Assembly: GCA_043800975.1 (NCBI GenBank)
Contig: JAZDMK010000111.1
Location: 1 to 16,908 of the forward strand
DNA length: 16,908 nucleotides
Reading direction: 5' to 3'
Origin: JAZDMK01 sp043800975
Lineage (GTDB): Bacteria; Bacteroidota; Bacteroidia; Bacteroidales; JAHJDW01
This document shows, one piece after another, positions 1 through 8,081 of the stretch. A program made the position numbers and the translations under genes. The notes beneath the pieces were generated by a model. It was not told the origin of the DNA. It did no database searches and worked only from the letters and a program-made list of their open reading frames with translations. Position 1 is the stretch's first letter, and every line of letters begins with the position of its first letter.

Positions 1-251
1 CATTAAAGAAACAAGTAAACAACGATTTAAAAAAAATTGACATTATAAATGAAACTACTGAAGAGATTAATGGATTCAAGGCAATTGAGGTTGAGCTATT
101 CACAAATTTAGATGATCAAAAAACTTTAATCTACTACATGATTATTGTAAACGACAATCAAGGGTTATTAGTTCAGGGAATTGCTAAAACTGATTTTGAA
201 AACAATACCATTGAATTTAAAAAACTCACGCATACTGTAAAATTTAAATAA
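1..251 (+). CDS. 3' end of an unknown protein (partial)
   Basis: An open reading frame enters from the left edge (first full codon at 3) and ends at TAA 249-251, giving the last 82 residues of a protein whose start lies outside the window. The fragment is rich in Lys, Asn and Ile. It has an alternating hydrophobic pattern, IEVELFTN then TLIYYMIIVNDNQGLLVQGI, which suggests antiparallel beta strands, and ends in HTVKFK. The pattern recalls the last strands of small exported or lipoprotein-type beta-sandwich proteins common in Bacteroidota, but I do not recognise a family. It is visibly more A/T-rich than the genes that follow and converges on the T9SS gene at 376-1977. The 124 bases between them contain no clear hairpin terminator or other feature. 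Confidence 0.7.
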   Translation, partial: LKKQVNNDLKKIDIINETTEEINGFKAIEVELFTNLDDQKTLIYYMIIVNDNQGLLVQGIAKTDFENNTIEFKKLTHTVKFK

Positions 252-375
252 TACTGTTTAGTAACACAGGATAGTGTATGCAGGTTTCATAACATTTACA
301 AAGTCATTGTTCATTGCCCAATAACTAATAACCTAATAACTCTCTACTTAAACGCCTTCTCCTGCTTCTAAAAAA

Positions 376-1977
376 TTATTTCTCAACCACAACCTTCTTC
401 CACACCACACTCTTCACACCAGTAACGCGCAGCACATAGATTCCCGCAGGCCAGTCGTTGGTTGAAATCAATACAGACTTTTCATTACAGGCTTTTTTAA
501 AAATTATTTTTCCCGTGATATCTGTTGCTGTAATCTGCACCGGTTCTGTAATTCCTTCAATTGTGAAAAATTCTGATGCAGGATTGGGTGAAAGCGTCAA
601 TTCGTCCAACGCACCCGGAGTGTGAGATTCAATTCCTGCTGAGGATTCACACAGACTGGGGTTGCGTTGAATATTTTTCTGAAACATTTCCCAGCCGGAG
701 CTGACACCTATGTCAAGCGAAACGGCATATCCTCTTCCGAAGTCATTCGAAAAAGCGGGGTATTCTGCATGTCCGCCAATAATAAATGCATCCAATACTC
801 CGTCCTGATCAAAGTCAGCAATGACGGGAGCGTGGTCAATTTCATACAAACTGTTTCCATAATCAGCACGAAGGTTCATTGTCCAGAGAGTGTCGCCGGT
901 AGTGCCTTTCAGGGCAATCAAGAGTCCGCCGCTGGTACCAAAAAGCAAATCCGGTAACTGATCACCATCCAGATCTGCAAGAGCAACGCCCCGGAATGCG
1001 CTTTCATAATCGGGGATGTTGTATGTCCACATCACCGAACTGTCGGAGCGAAGCACGCCGATTTTAAACCAGCATGAAAAAATTATTTCGCATTCTTCAT
1101 CGCCATCCAGATCGCCCATCGTAATTGGCGCGCCGCAATAATACGAAGGGTTGTAACAATAATCCCAGGCGAGGGTTCCGTTTTCTCCATTTAATACATA
1201 GACGGTCCCGCTATAATCACTAAGCACTAACTCAGGCTTTGAATCATTGTCAATATCATGAATGGCGGTACCATGATACACCACATCCTTGATCGGATAT
1301 TTCCAAAGCAATGTGTGGTTATCTCCACGATAAGCATACACTTTATTTGTATCCGTGGAAACGCTGTTCCATGTGGCAACAACAAAATCCAGTTGTCCGT
1401 CATTGTTCAGATCGGTAATGGTAGGTGCCGTTTGTATCCACGAATTTAAGTCTACTGCGATTTCCCACGACTGGCTTCCGTTTTCTGCATTAATGCAAAT
1501 CACATAGCCACCAAATTCCCCATGTAAAATTTCCGGTTTTCCGTCATTGTCCACATCGCCTATGGTCGGCGGTGAGTCGCTTCCGCGTGTGGGGCAAATC
1601 CACTTCACACTGCCGTCAGATCCGTTAAAACAAAACGTATTCGGGTTACAGGAACTGGGAACAATTACTTCCAAATTTCCATCACCATCCACATCGTAGA
1701 TTACAGGAGCCACATCGTTGCATCCCTCGGTGCCTGGGCCATGTGTATTGTATTTCCAGAGCAGTGATCCGTCTTCGGCATTCAGTGCATAAACCATACT
1801 ATCGTTGCGATAGCATCCGAAAATAATTTCCGGAAAACCGTCATTGTCAATATCTCCTGTACAGGACTGACCGAAGGAAGCGTCATGTGTATCAAATGTC
1901 CATTTGATCTGTGGTGTTTGTGAATTTCCTGTATAAGAAAGTACAATCATTGCAAAAATTAAAAACCACTTCTGCAT
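376..1977 (-). CDS. Exported FG-GAP/PQQ-like beta-propeller protein with T9SS type A sorting domain
   Basis: 533 aa. Residues 1-20 are a signal peptide (short basic start, hydrophobic core, ending GNSQ). Residues about 40-425 carry eight repeats about 50 aa apart. Each has a calcium-loop motif of FG-GAP/VCBS type, for example DIDNDGFPE (42), DVDGDGNLE (95), DVDNDGKPE (141), DLNNDGQLD (189), DIDNDSKPE (241), DLDGDEECE (289), DLDGDQLPD (335) and DFDQDGVLD (388). Most are followed by a PQQ-like blade motif such as LNAEDGSLLW or LNGENGTLAW. This predicts an eight-bladed propeller with bound calcium. Residues about 458-533 are a T9SS type A sorting domain (LSPNPASEFF, DITGKIIF, WPAGIYVLRV, WKKVVVEK). 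The protein should cross the inner membrane by Sec and be delivered to the surface or medium by T9SS. The ligand is unknown. It is last in a three-gene minus-strand run, 30 bases after the previous stop. No clear promoter of its own and no downstream terminator hairpin were seen. Confidence 0.92.
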   Translation of the reverse strand: MQKWFLIFAMIVLSYTGNSQTPQIKWTFDTHDASFGQSCTGDIDNDGFPEIIFGCYRNDSMVYALNAEDGSLLWKYNTHGPGTEGCNDVAPVIYDVDGDGNLEVIVPSSCNPNTFCFNGSDGSVKWICPTRGSDSPPTIGDVDNDGKPEILHGEFGGYVICINAENGSQSWEIAVDLNSWIQTAPTITDLNNDGQLDFVVATWNSVSTDTNKVYAYRGDNHTLLWKYPIKDVVYHGTAIHDIDNDSKPELVLSDYSGTVYVLNGENGTLAWDYCYNPSYYCGAPITMGDLDGDEECEIIFSCWFKIGVLRSDSSVMWTYNIPDYESAFRGVALADLDGDQLPDLLFGTSGGLLIALKGTTGDTLWTMNLRADYGNSLYEIDHAPVIADFDQDGVLDAFIIGGHAEYPAFSNDFGRGYAVSLDIGVSSGWEMFQKNIQRNPSLCESSAGIESHTPGALDELTLSPNPASEFFTIEGITEPVQITATDITGKIIFKKACNEKSVLISTNDWPAGIYVLRVTGVKSVVWKKVVVEK

Positions 1978-2007
1978 ACAAAGAATTTATGGTGAATAAT
2001 ATTTATT

Positions 2008-4260
2008 CTATTTCTCAACCACAACCTTCTTCCATACCACTCCCTTCTCTCCTTTCACACGCAAAGTGTAAATCCCCGCGGGCCAGCTTTCGGTTGCAAT
2101 CTTTAGAGAAGCTTCTTTACAGCTGGATTCAAACACCTGCCGTCCGGTCATATCCATCACCGAAAGTTGAATTGGCTGTGTAAATCCGCATACAGTAAAA
2201 TAATCTCTCGCTGGATTGGGCATGAGCAAAATCTGTCCAGGGCTTTCCTGTTCCGGGCTTCCCGTATACAAAAACAACTGTGTATTGGATACTGCAATCG
2301 AATTATACATGCTGGTTGTATCGCTGGTTTTCACATAACATTCGTTTTCTTTTCTCACAAGAATCTGATAATACTGTGCCCCCAGAGGTGGAGTAGTAAG
2401 TGTCCAGTCATTAAGATTACTCGCTACCGAATCAATCAGCTGCATGGGTGAAAGCGGAGAATCGGATGTGTAGATATAAGAATAATCATACGGAAAACCT
2501 TCGTAGCCGTTCCAGTGCAAATGATGAATGTAAGGATTGTCCTGCGGCTGCAGATACATCGAACGGTGGTTTACGCTTTGATCACTTTCTTCTCCCGTCC
2601 AGTAATACGCCGACATTTTATAACGATCCGCATAGCTCGAAGGATCAGAACCGTAATCGATATAATAACTCGGGCTGCCGTATGTAACGCTAGTATAAAA
2701 CTGGTAAATACCCATGTCTTCTTTGTAAATATAGAATTCCGAAATGTCCGCTGAATAGGGTTCTTCCCACATAATTTTATTATAGCCCGTGGCGCTGTCA
2801 ACCGTAACGGCACATATTTCCAGCGAAGGAAGTCGGAATTGTTCCATGTTCGAAATCGACGTAGTGTAAGTTCCACTTGAAGCCTTATGTGTAGAAATGA
2901 TGCATGGGAATTCTTTCTTCACCGAAACCCGCCAGTAGCCACCCTGATAAGCCTTGGCGCCCGGTTGTGTCCAGCCATTGTAACTCATGTCAACCGAATC
3001 AACAAAAGCCATGTTTGCAGGATCTGTTCCTCCGTATATGTATAAATATGTGTTGGGGAAACCTTCATAACTGTTCCAGGCAAGGGTGTTCTGTAAAACA
3101 TCACCACCCACTTCCAGAAAAATGGTTCTATGTTCAGGACTCTGGTTGCCTTCATTTCCGCAGATATCGACTGTCGAAATTTTATAGCGGTCGGCATGCG
3201 TCGAAGGATCGGAACCGAAGTCCGTAATTATACTTGGGTTGTTGTATGGAACAGATTCCAGTAACTCATAAATTCCAGTGGATTCATTTTCTTTATATAC
3301 CCTGAAACTATCAATCTGATTGGTGACAGGCTTTTCCCACAGAATCTGATTCAAGCCCAGAATACTATCTACTGTAACCATGCATATTTCCTGGTCTGGG
3401 GGATAAGTAACAATCAGCTCAACTGTGTCGGAATATACTGTCCAGTCGTTGTTATTGACTATCACATAAAAATAGTCGGAATATGTGACTTCAATGGTTT
3501 CTGTCACATCACCCGTGGTTGGCCAGTAGTAACTATAATCATTCGTAATCGATGAACAACTCTGAAAAAGCGTCACATCATCAATGAACCAGTAATCAAT
3601 ATCATTTGAATTCCCGCTGAAGAAAAAAGCAATACGAAACGTCGGTGAGCCCACATCTACATTTGAAATCTCTATAGTATGCTGGGTCGCATCCGTGCTT
3701 GTCGTAATATTATTTGAATAGATCGTATTCCAAGTAATACCGTCGCTGCTGGTTTTCACACCTATGGTAAAATTATTGGCATAGTGAAAAACTTTATCGC
3801 GGAATTTTAAAATCAGTTTTGAGTTTCCTGTAGTATTCACGATGGGCGATGTCATTACCGACTCACCTGTAAATGTCGGATTATAATGAAAACAAAGTTC
3901 CTTGGGAGAGATGCCAGCATTAGATGAATTACTCAAATTCCAGTTTAGTGCGTTAGGGCCCGCGGTCCATCCGGCCGGCAGCGTGGTGCCGTCAAAATGT
4001 TCATCGAAAAGCCCGCTGCTGGTATAGGTTGAGAAAAAAATGGATGAACCATCACATATGCTGGAAGTGCCTGTCGGCTGAACACAGAAAGCCGGAGGAG
4101 GATTCACCAGCGCGGTTTGTGCAACAGATCCGGAAGCAGTCACAGGAACAAATGCATTCGAACGACTACTTTCGTTATAATTAAAATTTGTAATCGTGCT
4201 CTGTGAAACAGCAATGGCTGTAATACAGATCGCCATCAAAAAAAGTACGGTCTTTTTCAT
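2008..4260 (-). CDS. Exported multidomain adhesin-like protein: jelly-roll nested in Ig-like domain, duplicated FN3-like module, T9SS type A sorting domain
   Basis: 750 aa from ATG 4260. A TTG two codons upstream would extend the frame, but the ATG gives a standard signal peptide (MKKTVLFLMAICITAIAVSQ). Residues about 56-82 are the first half of a Bacteroidota Ig-like domain (TSSICDGSSIFF). Residues 84-234 are a choice-of-anchor-J or MAM-like jelly-roll (FDEHFDGTTLPAGW, GVKTSSDGITW, YWFIDDVTLF). Residues 240-285 complete the Ig fold. Residues 291-480 and 481-665 are two copies of a 190-aa double FN3-like module, each beginning EIC-VTVDS. Residues about 675-750 are a T9SS type A sorting domain ending WKKVVVEK. 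No catalytic motif is visible, so a structural or binding role at the surface is the best guess. It is the paralogue of the 1201-aa product upstream, which ends 46 bases before this start. A -7-like box lies in that gap. Confidence 0.9.
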   Translation of the reverse strand: MKKTVLFLMAICITAIAVSQSTITNFNYNESSRSNAFVPVTASGSVAQTALVNPPPAFCVQPTGTSSICDGSSIFFSTYTSSGLFDEHFDGTTLPAGWTAGPNALNWNLSNSSNAGISPKELCFHYNPTFTGESVMTSPIVNTTGNSKLILKFRDKVFHYANNFTIGVKTSSDGITWNTIYSNNITTSTDATQHTIEISNVDVGSPTFRIAFFFSGNSNDIDYWFIDDVTLFQSCSSITNDYSYYWPTTGDVTETIEVTYSDYFYVIVNNNDWTVYSDTVELIVTYPPDQEICMVTVDSILGLNQILWEKPVTNQIDSFRVYKENESTGIYELLESVPYNNPSIITDFGSDPSTHADRYKISTVDICGNEGNQSPEHRTIFLEVGGDVLQNTLAWNSYEGFPNTYLYIYGGTDPANMAFVDSVDMSYNGWTQPGAKAYQGGYWRVSVKKEFPCIISTHKASSGTYTTSISNMEQFRLPSLEICAVTVDSATGYNKIMWEEPYSADISEFYIYKEDMGIYQFYTSVTYGSPSYYIDYGSDPSSYADRYKMSAYYWTGEESDQSVNHRSMYLQPQDNPYIHHLHWNGYEGFPYDYSYIYTSDSPLSPMQLIDSVASNLNDWTLTTPPLGAQYYQILVRKENECYVKTSDTTSMYNSIAVSNTQLFLYTGSPEQESPGQILLMPNPARDYFTVCGFTQPIQLSVMDMTGRQVFESSCKEASLKIATESWPAGIYTLRVKGEKGVVWKKVVVEK
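2266..2820 (-). repeat. Second copy of the 190-aa FN3-like module (coding)
   Basis: Encodes residues 481-665 of the 750-aa protein. It matches the preceding copy at 2821-3390 motif by motif: EIC-VTVDS, I-W--P, the YKE strand, YGSDPS-YADRYK and W--YEGFP, then the closing Cys-containing strand. The copies have diverged well at DNA level, so this is an old tandem duplication. The second copy has lost the CGNE motif (here TGEES). Confidence 0.8.
2821..3390 (-). repeat. First copy of the 190-aa FN3-like module (coding)
   Basis: Encodes residues 291-480 of the 750-aa protein. It is closest to the single copy in the 1201-aa protein (4559-5125). Both contain VDxCGNE and EHRTI, and both end in SSGTYTTS-SNMEQFRL, encoded partly by 22 identical bases (2834-2855 and 4569-4590). 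Confidence 0.8.
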
Positions 4261-4285
4261 ATTCAAAATTTTATTTTATCTATGT

Positions 4286-4293
4286 CAAATGTA
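4286..4293 (-). promoter_or_regulatory. Bacteroidota -7-like box (TACATTTG) before the 750-aa gene
   Basis: On the minus strand the 46-base gap between the two large paralogues contains TACATTTG, a full match to the Bacteroidota -7 consensus TAnnTTTG, 25 bases before ATG 4260. An 11-base string around it, CTACATTTGAC, recurs exactly before the 1201-aa gene. No good TTG element at -33 is seen, so promoter activity is not certain. Confidence 0.5.
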
Positions 4294-4306
4294 GAAAAAA
4301 AGTCTT

Positions 4307-7300
4307 TTATTTTTTAACGATAACTTTCTTCCACACAATATTTTTTTCTCCTGTCACGCGCAATGTATACATTCCTGCTGCCCAGCTGTCCGTTGAAATT
4401 TTAAGCGAATTTTCTTTGCAGGAAGTTTCAAAAATAATTTTCCCTGTCACATCCATCACACAAACCTGCACCGGTCGCATGATACCTCCCAGTGTAAAGA
4501 ATGTGTTCGCAGGATTCGGCATCAGTGAAATCTGCTCCAGGCCTTCTTCATCAATGTCCGAAATCAAACGGAATTGTTCCATGTTCGAAACTGAAGTTGT
4601 GTAGGTACCACTGGAAGCCTTGTTTAATGATATGTTACAACTGTCTGCTTTTTTTATGGTCACCAGATAATACAGTTCGCCTGCGGGTGGCGTAGTGTAA
4701 GTCTGATCATTTAATGAACTCTGGATCGAATCAATCTTCACCAGTGTGGACGTGGTTAAGCCCTGCCAGATATAAAATGTTCCATACGGAAATCCTTCAT
4801 AACTGTTCCAGTGCAGATGATGTCCGCTCGGCACGCCCTGACTCACCGCAAGCTGTATCGTACGGTGTTCGGTACTTTTATCACTTTCGTTGCCACAGGT
4901 ATCAACAACAGAAATTTTATAACGGTCGGAACGTTGCACCGGATTTGAAAAATAATCAATAATGAAACTTGAACTATCGTAAGGTACTGTTTCAAGTAAC
5001 TGATAAAATCCTGCTATCGTGGTTTCTTTATACACCTTAAAACTTTCTATCGCTGTGGAGACAGGCTTTTCCCACATGATCATGTTTTTTCCATACAATG
5101 TATCCACTGTAACCATGCATAATTCCTGTCCGGCAAAGGGAGAGGAAACAATTACTTCAACCGTATCGGAATATGTGTAACAATTGGCTGAAGATACGAT
5201 AACGGAATATTTTCCGGCAGTTGAAGTTGTGATGTTCTTTGTCGTCTCCCCGTTGCTCCATAAGTATGAATAGCTGTTTCCAGATGAAGAGCTTCCATAT
5301 TTTGACAATACGACATCATCAATATACCAGTAATTATTATCCCAGGAATCACCATTGAAAAAGAATCCTATACGGAAGGTTGGCGAGCCCACATCTACAT
5401 TACTGATAGGAATGGAATGTATCTGCGCCGGTATTGTTGAAGTAACCAACTGGGACCATACAGTATTCCAGGTAATCCCGTCTGTACTTGTCTTTACTCC
5501 AATGGTATAACTGTTCGAATAATAACTCATCATATCACGGAAAGTTAGTACTAGTGAGCTGGATCCTGCTGTATTAACCGGCAGACTTGACATAATCGAC
5601 TCTCCAATAAACTGCGGGCTATATGAAAATATTAGTTCGGGGGCCGTTCCTCCGGCAGAAGCGGTGTTGGAGACAAACCAGTTCGCAGCACCTAGGCCAA
5701 CCTGTGTCCAACCTGTAGGTATTGACATGCTGTTAAAACTTTCGTTTAGAAATACAGTTGTATCCTCATTGGTGTTGGTTGTAATAAAAATCGAGGAACC
5801 CTGACAAAGGCTAATTGTGCCAGAAGGCTGTAAGGTTACCTGTGGTTTGGTATTTATCCAGACCTGCTTTGTAATCGTATCATTACAGGAATAATTACTT
5901 GCTATTAACCGTACGTTGTAATATCCTGGTGCAGAAAAAACATGACTGATGTTTTTTGTAAAATAATCTGAAACCCCGTCTTCATCAATATCCCAGGCGT
6001 AGCGGGTAAGCGTATCTATCACCGTTGAAGTGCTGTAAATATAGGTAGGTTCTAATCCCGCATTATAACAGGCAGTATCATATTTAAAGTCTGCAACTGG
6101 CGGAACACATTCCATTTTTGAGACTCCGTTTCTTGTTCCTATCCAGTGAACTTTTGATACCGGATTATAATAAATGTTTCGGATCGTATTACTCACTAGT
6201 CCGTCTTTCACCTGATATAACTGCCATTTCGAACCATTATAAACAGCAAGTCCATCTGCATTCATTCCAACCCATTTGTTGTTGAATGCGTCCACGCTAA
6301 CTGTACTGGGCGTTGTCATTAAACCCAGCAATCCCATGGGCCAGTTTGTCCATGTAGTACCGTCAAAGCTACACATTCCCCAATGTGTAATAATCCAAAG
6401 AATTTCGTTTTGATCAACGGCAATGTCCATTACCCAGTCATGAAGTAATCCGCTATTCAACGTATTATATGTTAAAAACGAAGATCCGTCATATTTAACA
6501 AGGCCTCCGGTATTTGTTCCTATCCAAAGGTTACCGTTTCCGTCTTTTGTTATAGCCCATATAAAATCATCGGGCAATCCGTCCGCTGTCGTATATTGAG
6601 TCCATGCTCCGCTATTGAATTTATACAATCCGCTGGTTGTTCCCACCCAAAGTGTAGCAGTGGGTGCATCATAATATTGTGCTTTTACGGTTTCTGTTGG
6701 TAAATATTCCGGGCCAAAGGATGTCCCGTTAAATTTAAATAAACCGTTGTTTGTCCCTATGAAAATTGAATCATTCGCATCTTTTGACATGCATTCAACA
6801 AATACGGATGTAAGTCCGTCATCAAGTCCGTAATTTGTCCAGGTGTTAAATCCGGTCAGACGCGAAAGTCCGTTGTTGGTTCCGAACAACATGCTTCCCG
6901 GACTTTCTTCGATAATAGACCAGGTATCATTACTCACCAGAGAGTTATCAATAGTAAACTGCGTCCAGCCTGAAGCATTATATCTTGCGAGCCCGTTGCT
7001 GTATGTCCCATCCCATTTGTTATTTTGCGCATCCACAAGAATTGCCCTTGCGCCTGAAGAATACCAGATGTTATTGTGCGTCCAGATTGTTCCGTTAAAT
7101 GTAGATACACCGTCGTTGGTAGCTGCCCACATATTTCCGCTCGCGTCAAAATCGATATCAAAAATCCAGTCGTTGATCAGGCCCCCACTTGTACTTGTGT
7201 AATCATAGTGTGAAAGTAATGGACTTTTAAATTTATCAATCCCGCTATTATAATGACCGATCCAAACCGCATCGTGCGCATCCACGGCGATGGTTTCTAC

Positions 7301-7912
7301 AAAATCAGAGGCAAGTCCGTCGGCAGAAGTCATACTCGACCACAACATACCATCAAAACGGATAACACCTCCGGGCACACCGGGCATACCGGCTGCAAAC
7401 CACAAATTACCGGAATTATCCACGTCGATGTCGTTTATCCAACCCGATGTGATGCCGGGCACGGAAGTATCAAAGAAGTTCCATGTTGTCCCGTCATTGT
7501 GCCATATTCCGTCAAAGGTTCCCACCCAGATATTACCATTCAGGTCGGATTCAATACAGGAGATTCTGTAATCATTAATACCCGTTTGTTGTACACCGAG
7601 TTTCTGCCAGCTGCTTCCGTTAAATACAGAAAGGCCCCATGCTGTAGCCACCCAGATCTGACCAGCCCCGTCCTGTGCTATATCGAAAATATAATTGTTC
7701 GAAAGACCATTGTTTGTTGTGTATGTAGCCACCACGTTTCCGTTGCTTTTTGCACGCACGCATATGCCACCTTCTGTTCCGCACCAGATGTTGTTTCCAA
7801 CCTCAAGCAAACAGGTAACTGAATTAAAATTTGTGTAATTGGTAAAATGGATCTGAGCCTTTGCTGTCAAAAGAAAAAATGCAGCAATGGAAAAAAATAT
7901 AAATTTTTTCAT
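4307..7912 (-). CDS. Exported 14-repeat sensor-type propeller protein with PKD, Ig-like/jelly-roll, FN3-like and T9SS type A sorting domains
   Basis: 1201 aa. Residues 1-20 are a signal peptide. Residues about 30-600 contain 14 repeats of the two-component-regulator propeller type, period about 42 aa, marked by IWCGT (42), IWVAT (86), IWVGT (128), LWFAA (170), VWIGH (216), MWAAT (261), KWDGT (299), MLFGT (341), IFIGT (383), LWVGT (421), LWIGT (462), LWIIT (505), KWVGM (546) and HWIGT (589). Fourteen repeats fit two seven-bladed propellers, as in hybrid two-component sensors. Residues 603-688 are a PKD domain (PVADFKYD, YAWDIDEDG, HVFSAPGYYNVRL). Residues 690-922 are an Ig-like domain split by a jelly-roll domain (about 718-872). 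Residues 930-1118 are a double FN3-like module, and 1125-1201 a type A sorting domain ending WKKVIVKK. No transmembrane segment, Y_Y_Y domain or kinase follows, so this is a secreted protein. It is first in the minus-strand run and divergent from the kinase operon. The ligand is unknown. Confidence 0.92.
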   Translation of the reverse strand: MKKFIFFSIAAFFLLTAKAQIHFTNYTNFNSVTCLLEVGNNIWCGTEGGICVRAKSNGNVVATYTTNNGLSNNYIFDIAQDGAGQIWVATAWGLSVFNGSSWQKLGVQQTGINDYRISCIESDLNGNIWVGTFDGIWHNDGTTWNFFDTSVPGITSGWINDIDVDNSGNLWFAAGMPGVPGGVIRFDGMLWSSMTSADGLASDFVETIAVDAHDAVWIGHYNSGIDKFKSPLLSHYDYTSTSGGLINDWIFDIDFDASGNMWAATNDGVSTFNGTIWTHNNIWYSSGARAILVDAQNNKWDGTYSNGLARYNASGWTQFTIDNSLVSNDTWSIIEESPGSMLFGTNNGLSRLTGFNTWTNYGLDDGLTSVFVECMSKDANDSIFIGTNNGLFKFNGTSFGPEYLPTETVKAQYYDAPTATLWVGTTSGLYKFNSGAWTQYTTADGLPDDFIWAITKDGNGNLWIGTNTGGLVKYDGSSFLTYNTLNSGLLHDWVMDIAVDQNEILWIITHWGMCSFDGTTWTNWPMGLLGLMTTPSTVSVDAFNNKWVGMNADGLAVYNGSKWQLYQVKDGLVSNTIRNIYYNPVSKVHWIGTRNGVSKMECVPPVADFKYDTACYNAGLEPTYIYSTSTVIDTLTRYAWDIDEDGVSDYFTKNISHVFSAPGYYNVRLIASNYSCNDTITKQVWINTKPQVTLQPSGTISLCQGSSIFITTNTNEDTTVFLNESFNSMSIPTGWTQVGLGAANWFVSNTASAGGTAPELIFSYSPQFIGESIMSSLPVNTAGSSSLVLTFRDMMSYYSNSYTIGVKTSTDGITWNTVWSQLVTSTIPAQIHSIPISNVDVGSPTFRIGFFFNGDSWDNNYWYIDDVVLSKYGSSSSGNSYSYLWSNGETTKNITTSTAGKYSVIVSSANCYTYSDTVEVIVSSPFAGQELCMVTVDTLYGKNMIMWEKPVSTAIESFKVYKETTIAGFYQLLETVPYDSSSFIIDYFSNPVQRSDRYKISVVDTCGNESDKSTEHRTIQLAVSQGVPSGHHLHWNSYEGFPYGTFYIWQGLTTSTLVKIDSIQSSLNDQTYTTPPAGELYYLVTIKKADSCNISLNKASSGTYTTSVSNMEQFRLISDIDEEGLEQISLMPNPANTFFTLGGIMRPVQVCVMDVTGKIIFETSCKENSLKISTDSWAAGMYTLRVTGEKNIVWKKVIVKK
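4559..5125 (-). repeat. Single copy of the FN3-like module in the 1201-aa gene (coding)
   Basis: Encodes residues 930-1118 of the 1201-aa protein. It is the dispersed counterpart of the tandem pair at 2266-3390, showing that the 3' halves of the two adjacent genes share ancestry. Confidence 0.8.
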
Positions 7913-7943
7913 GGTTGTAATTTTAGTGAAGACTTGACAAAGT

Positions 7944-7951
7944 CAAATGTA
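7944..7951 (-). promoter_or_regulatory. Bacteroidota -7-like box (TACATTTG) before the 1201-aa gene
   Basis: The minus strand reads TACATTTG 31 bases before ATG 7912, an exact match to TAnnTTTG and in the same CTACATTTGAC context as the box before the next gene. This is the likely main promoter of the three-gene minus-strand run. No convincing -33 TTG is present at the usual distance. Confidence 0.55.
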
Positions 7952-8081
7952 GGTAATTTTTTATTTCGTTTTTACATATCCGCAACTCTTTATTTATTTA
8001 TGAATTCTTAGAAAAAAATTTCTGCTAATACCCATTATAATGGTTTGAGGGAATCACTTAAAAACATAGTTTCTTTTTTCA

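Noticed and set aside
322..341. Tandem-like TAACTAATAACCTAATAACT in the first intergenic gap
   Set aside because: Too short and low-complexity to support a repeat or binding array.
4264..4266. TTG start two codons upstream of the 750-aa protein
   Set aside because: ATG 4260 gives a normal signal peptide and the usual distance to the -7 box.
7253..7822. 189-codon open frame on the plus strand inside the 1201-aa gene
   Set aside because: It is antisense to the propeller repeats, has no recognisable domain or signal, and its length follows from the repeated codon pattern of the real gene.
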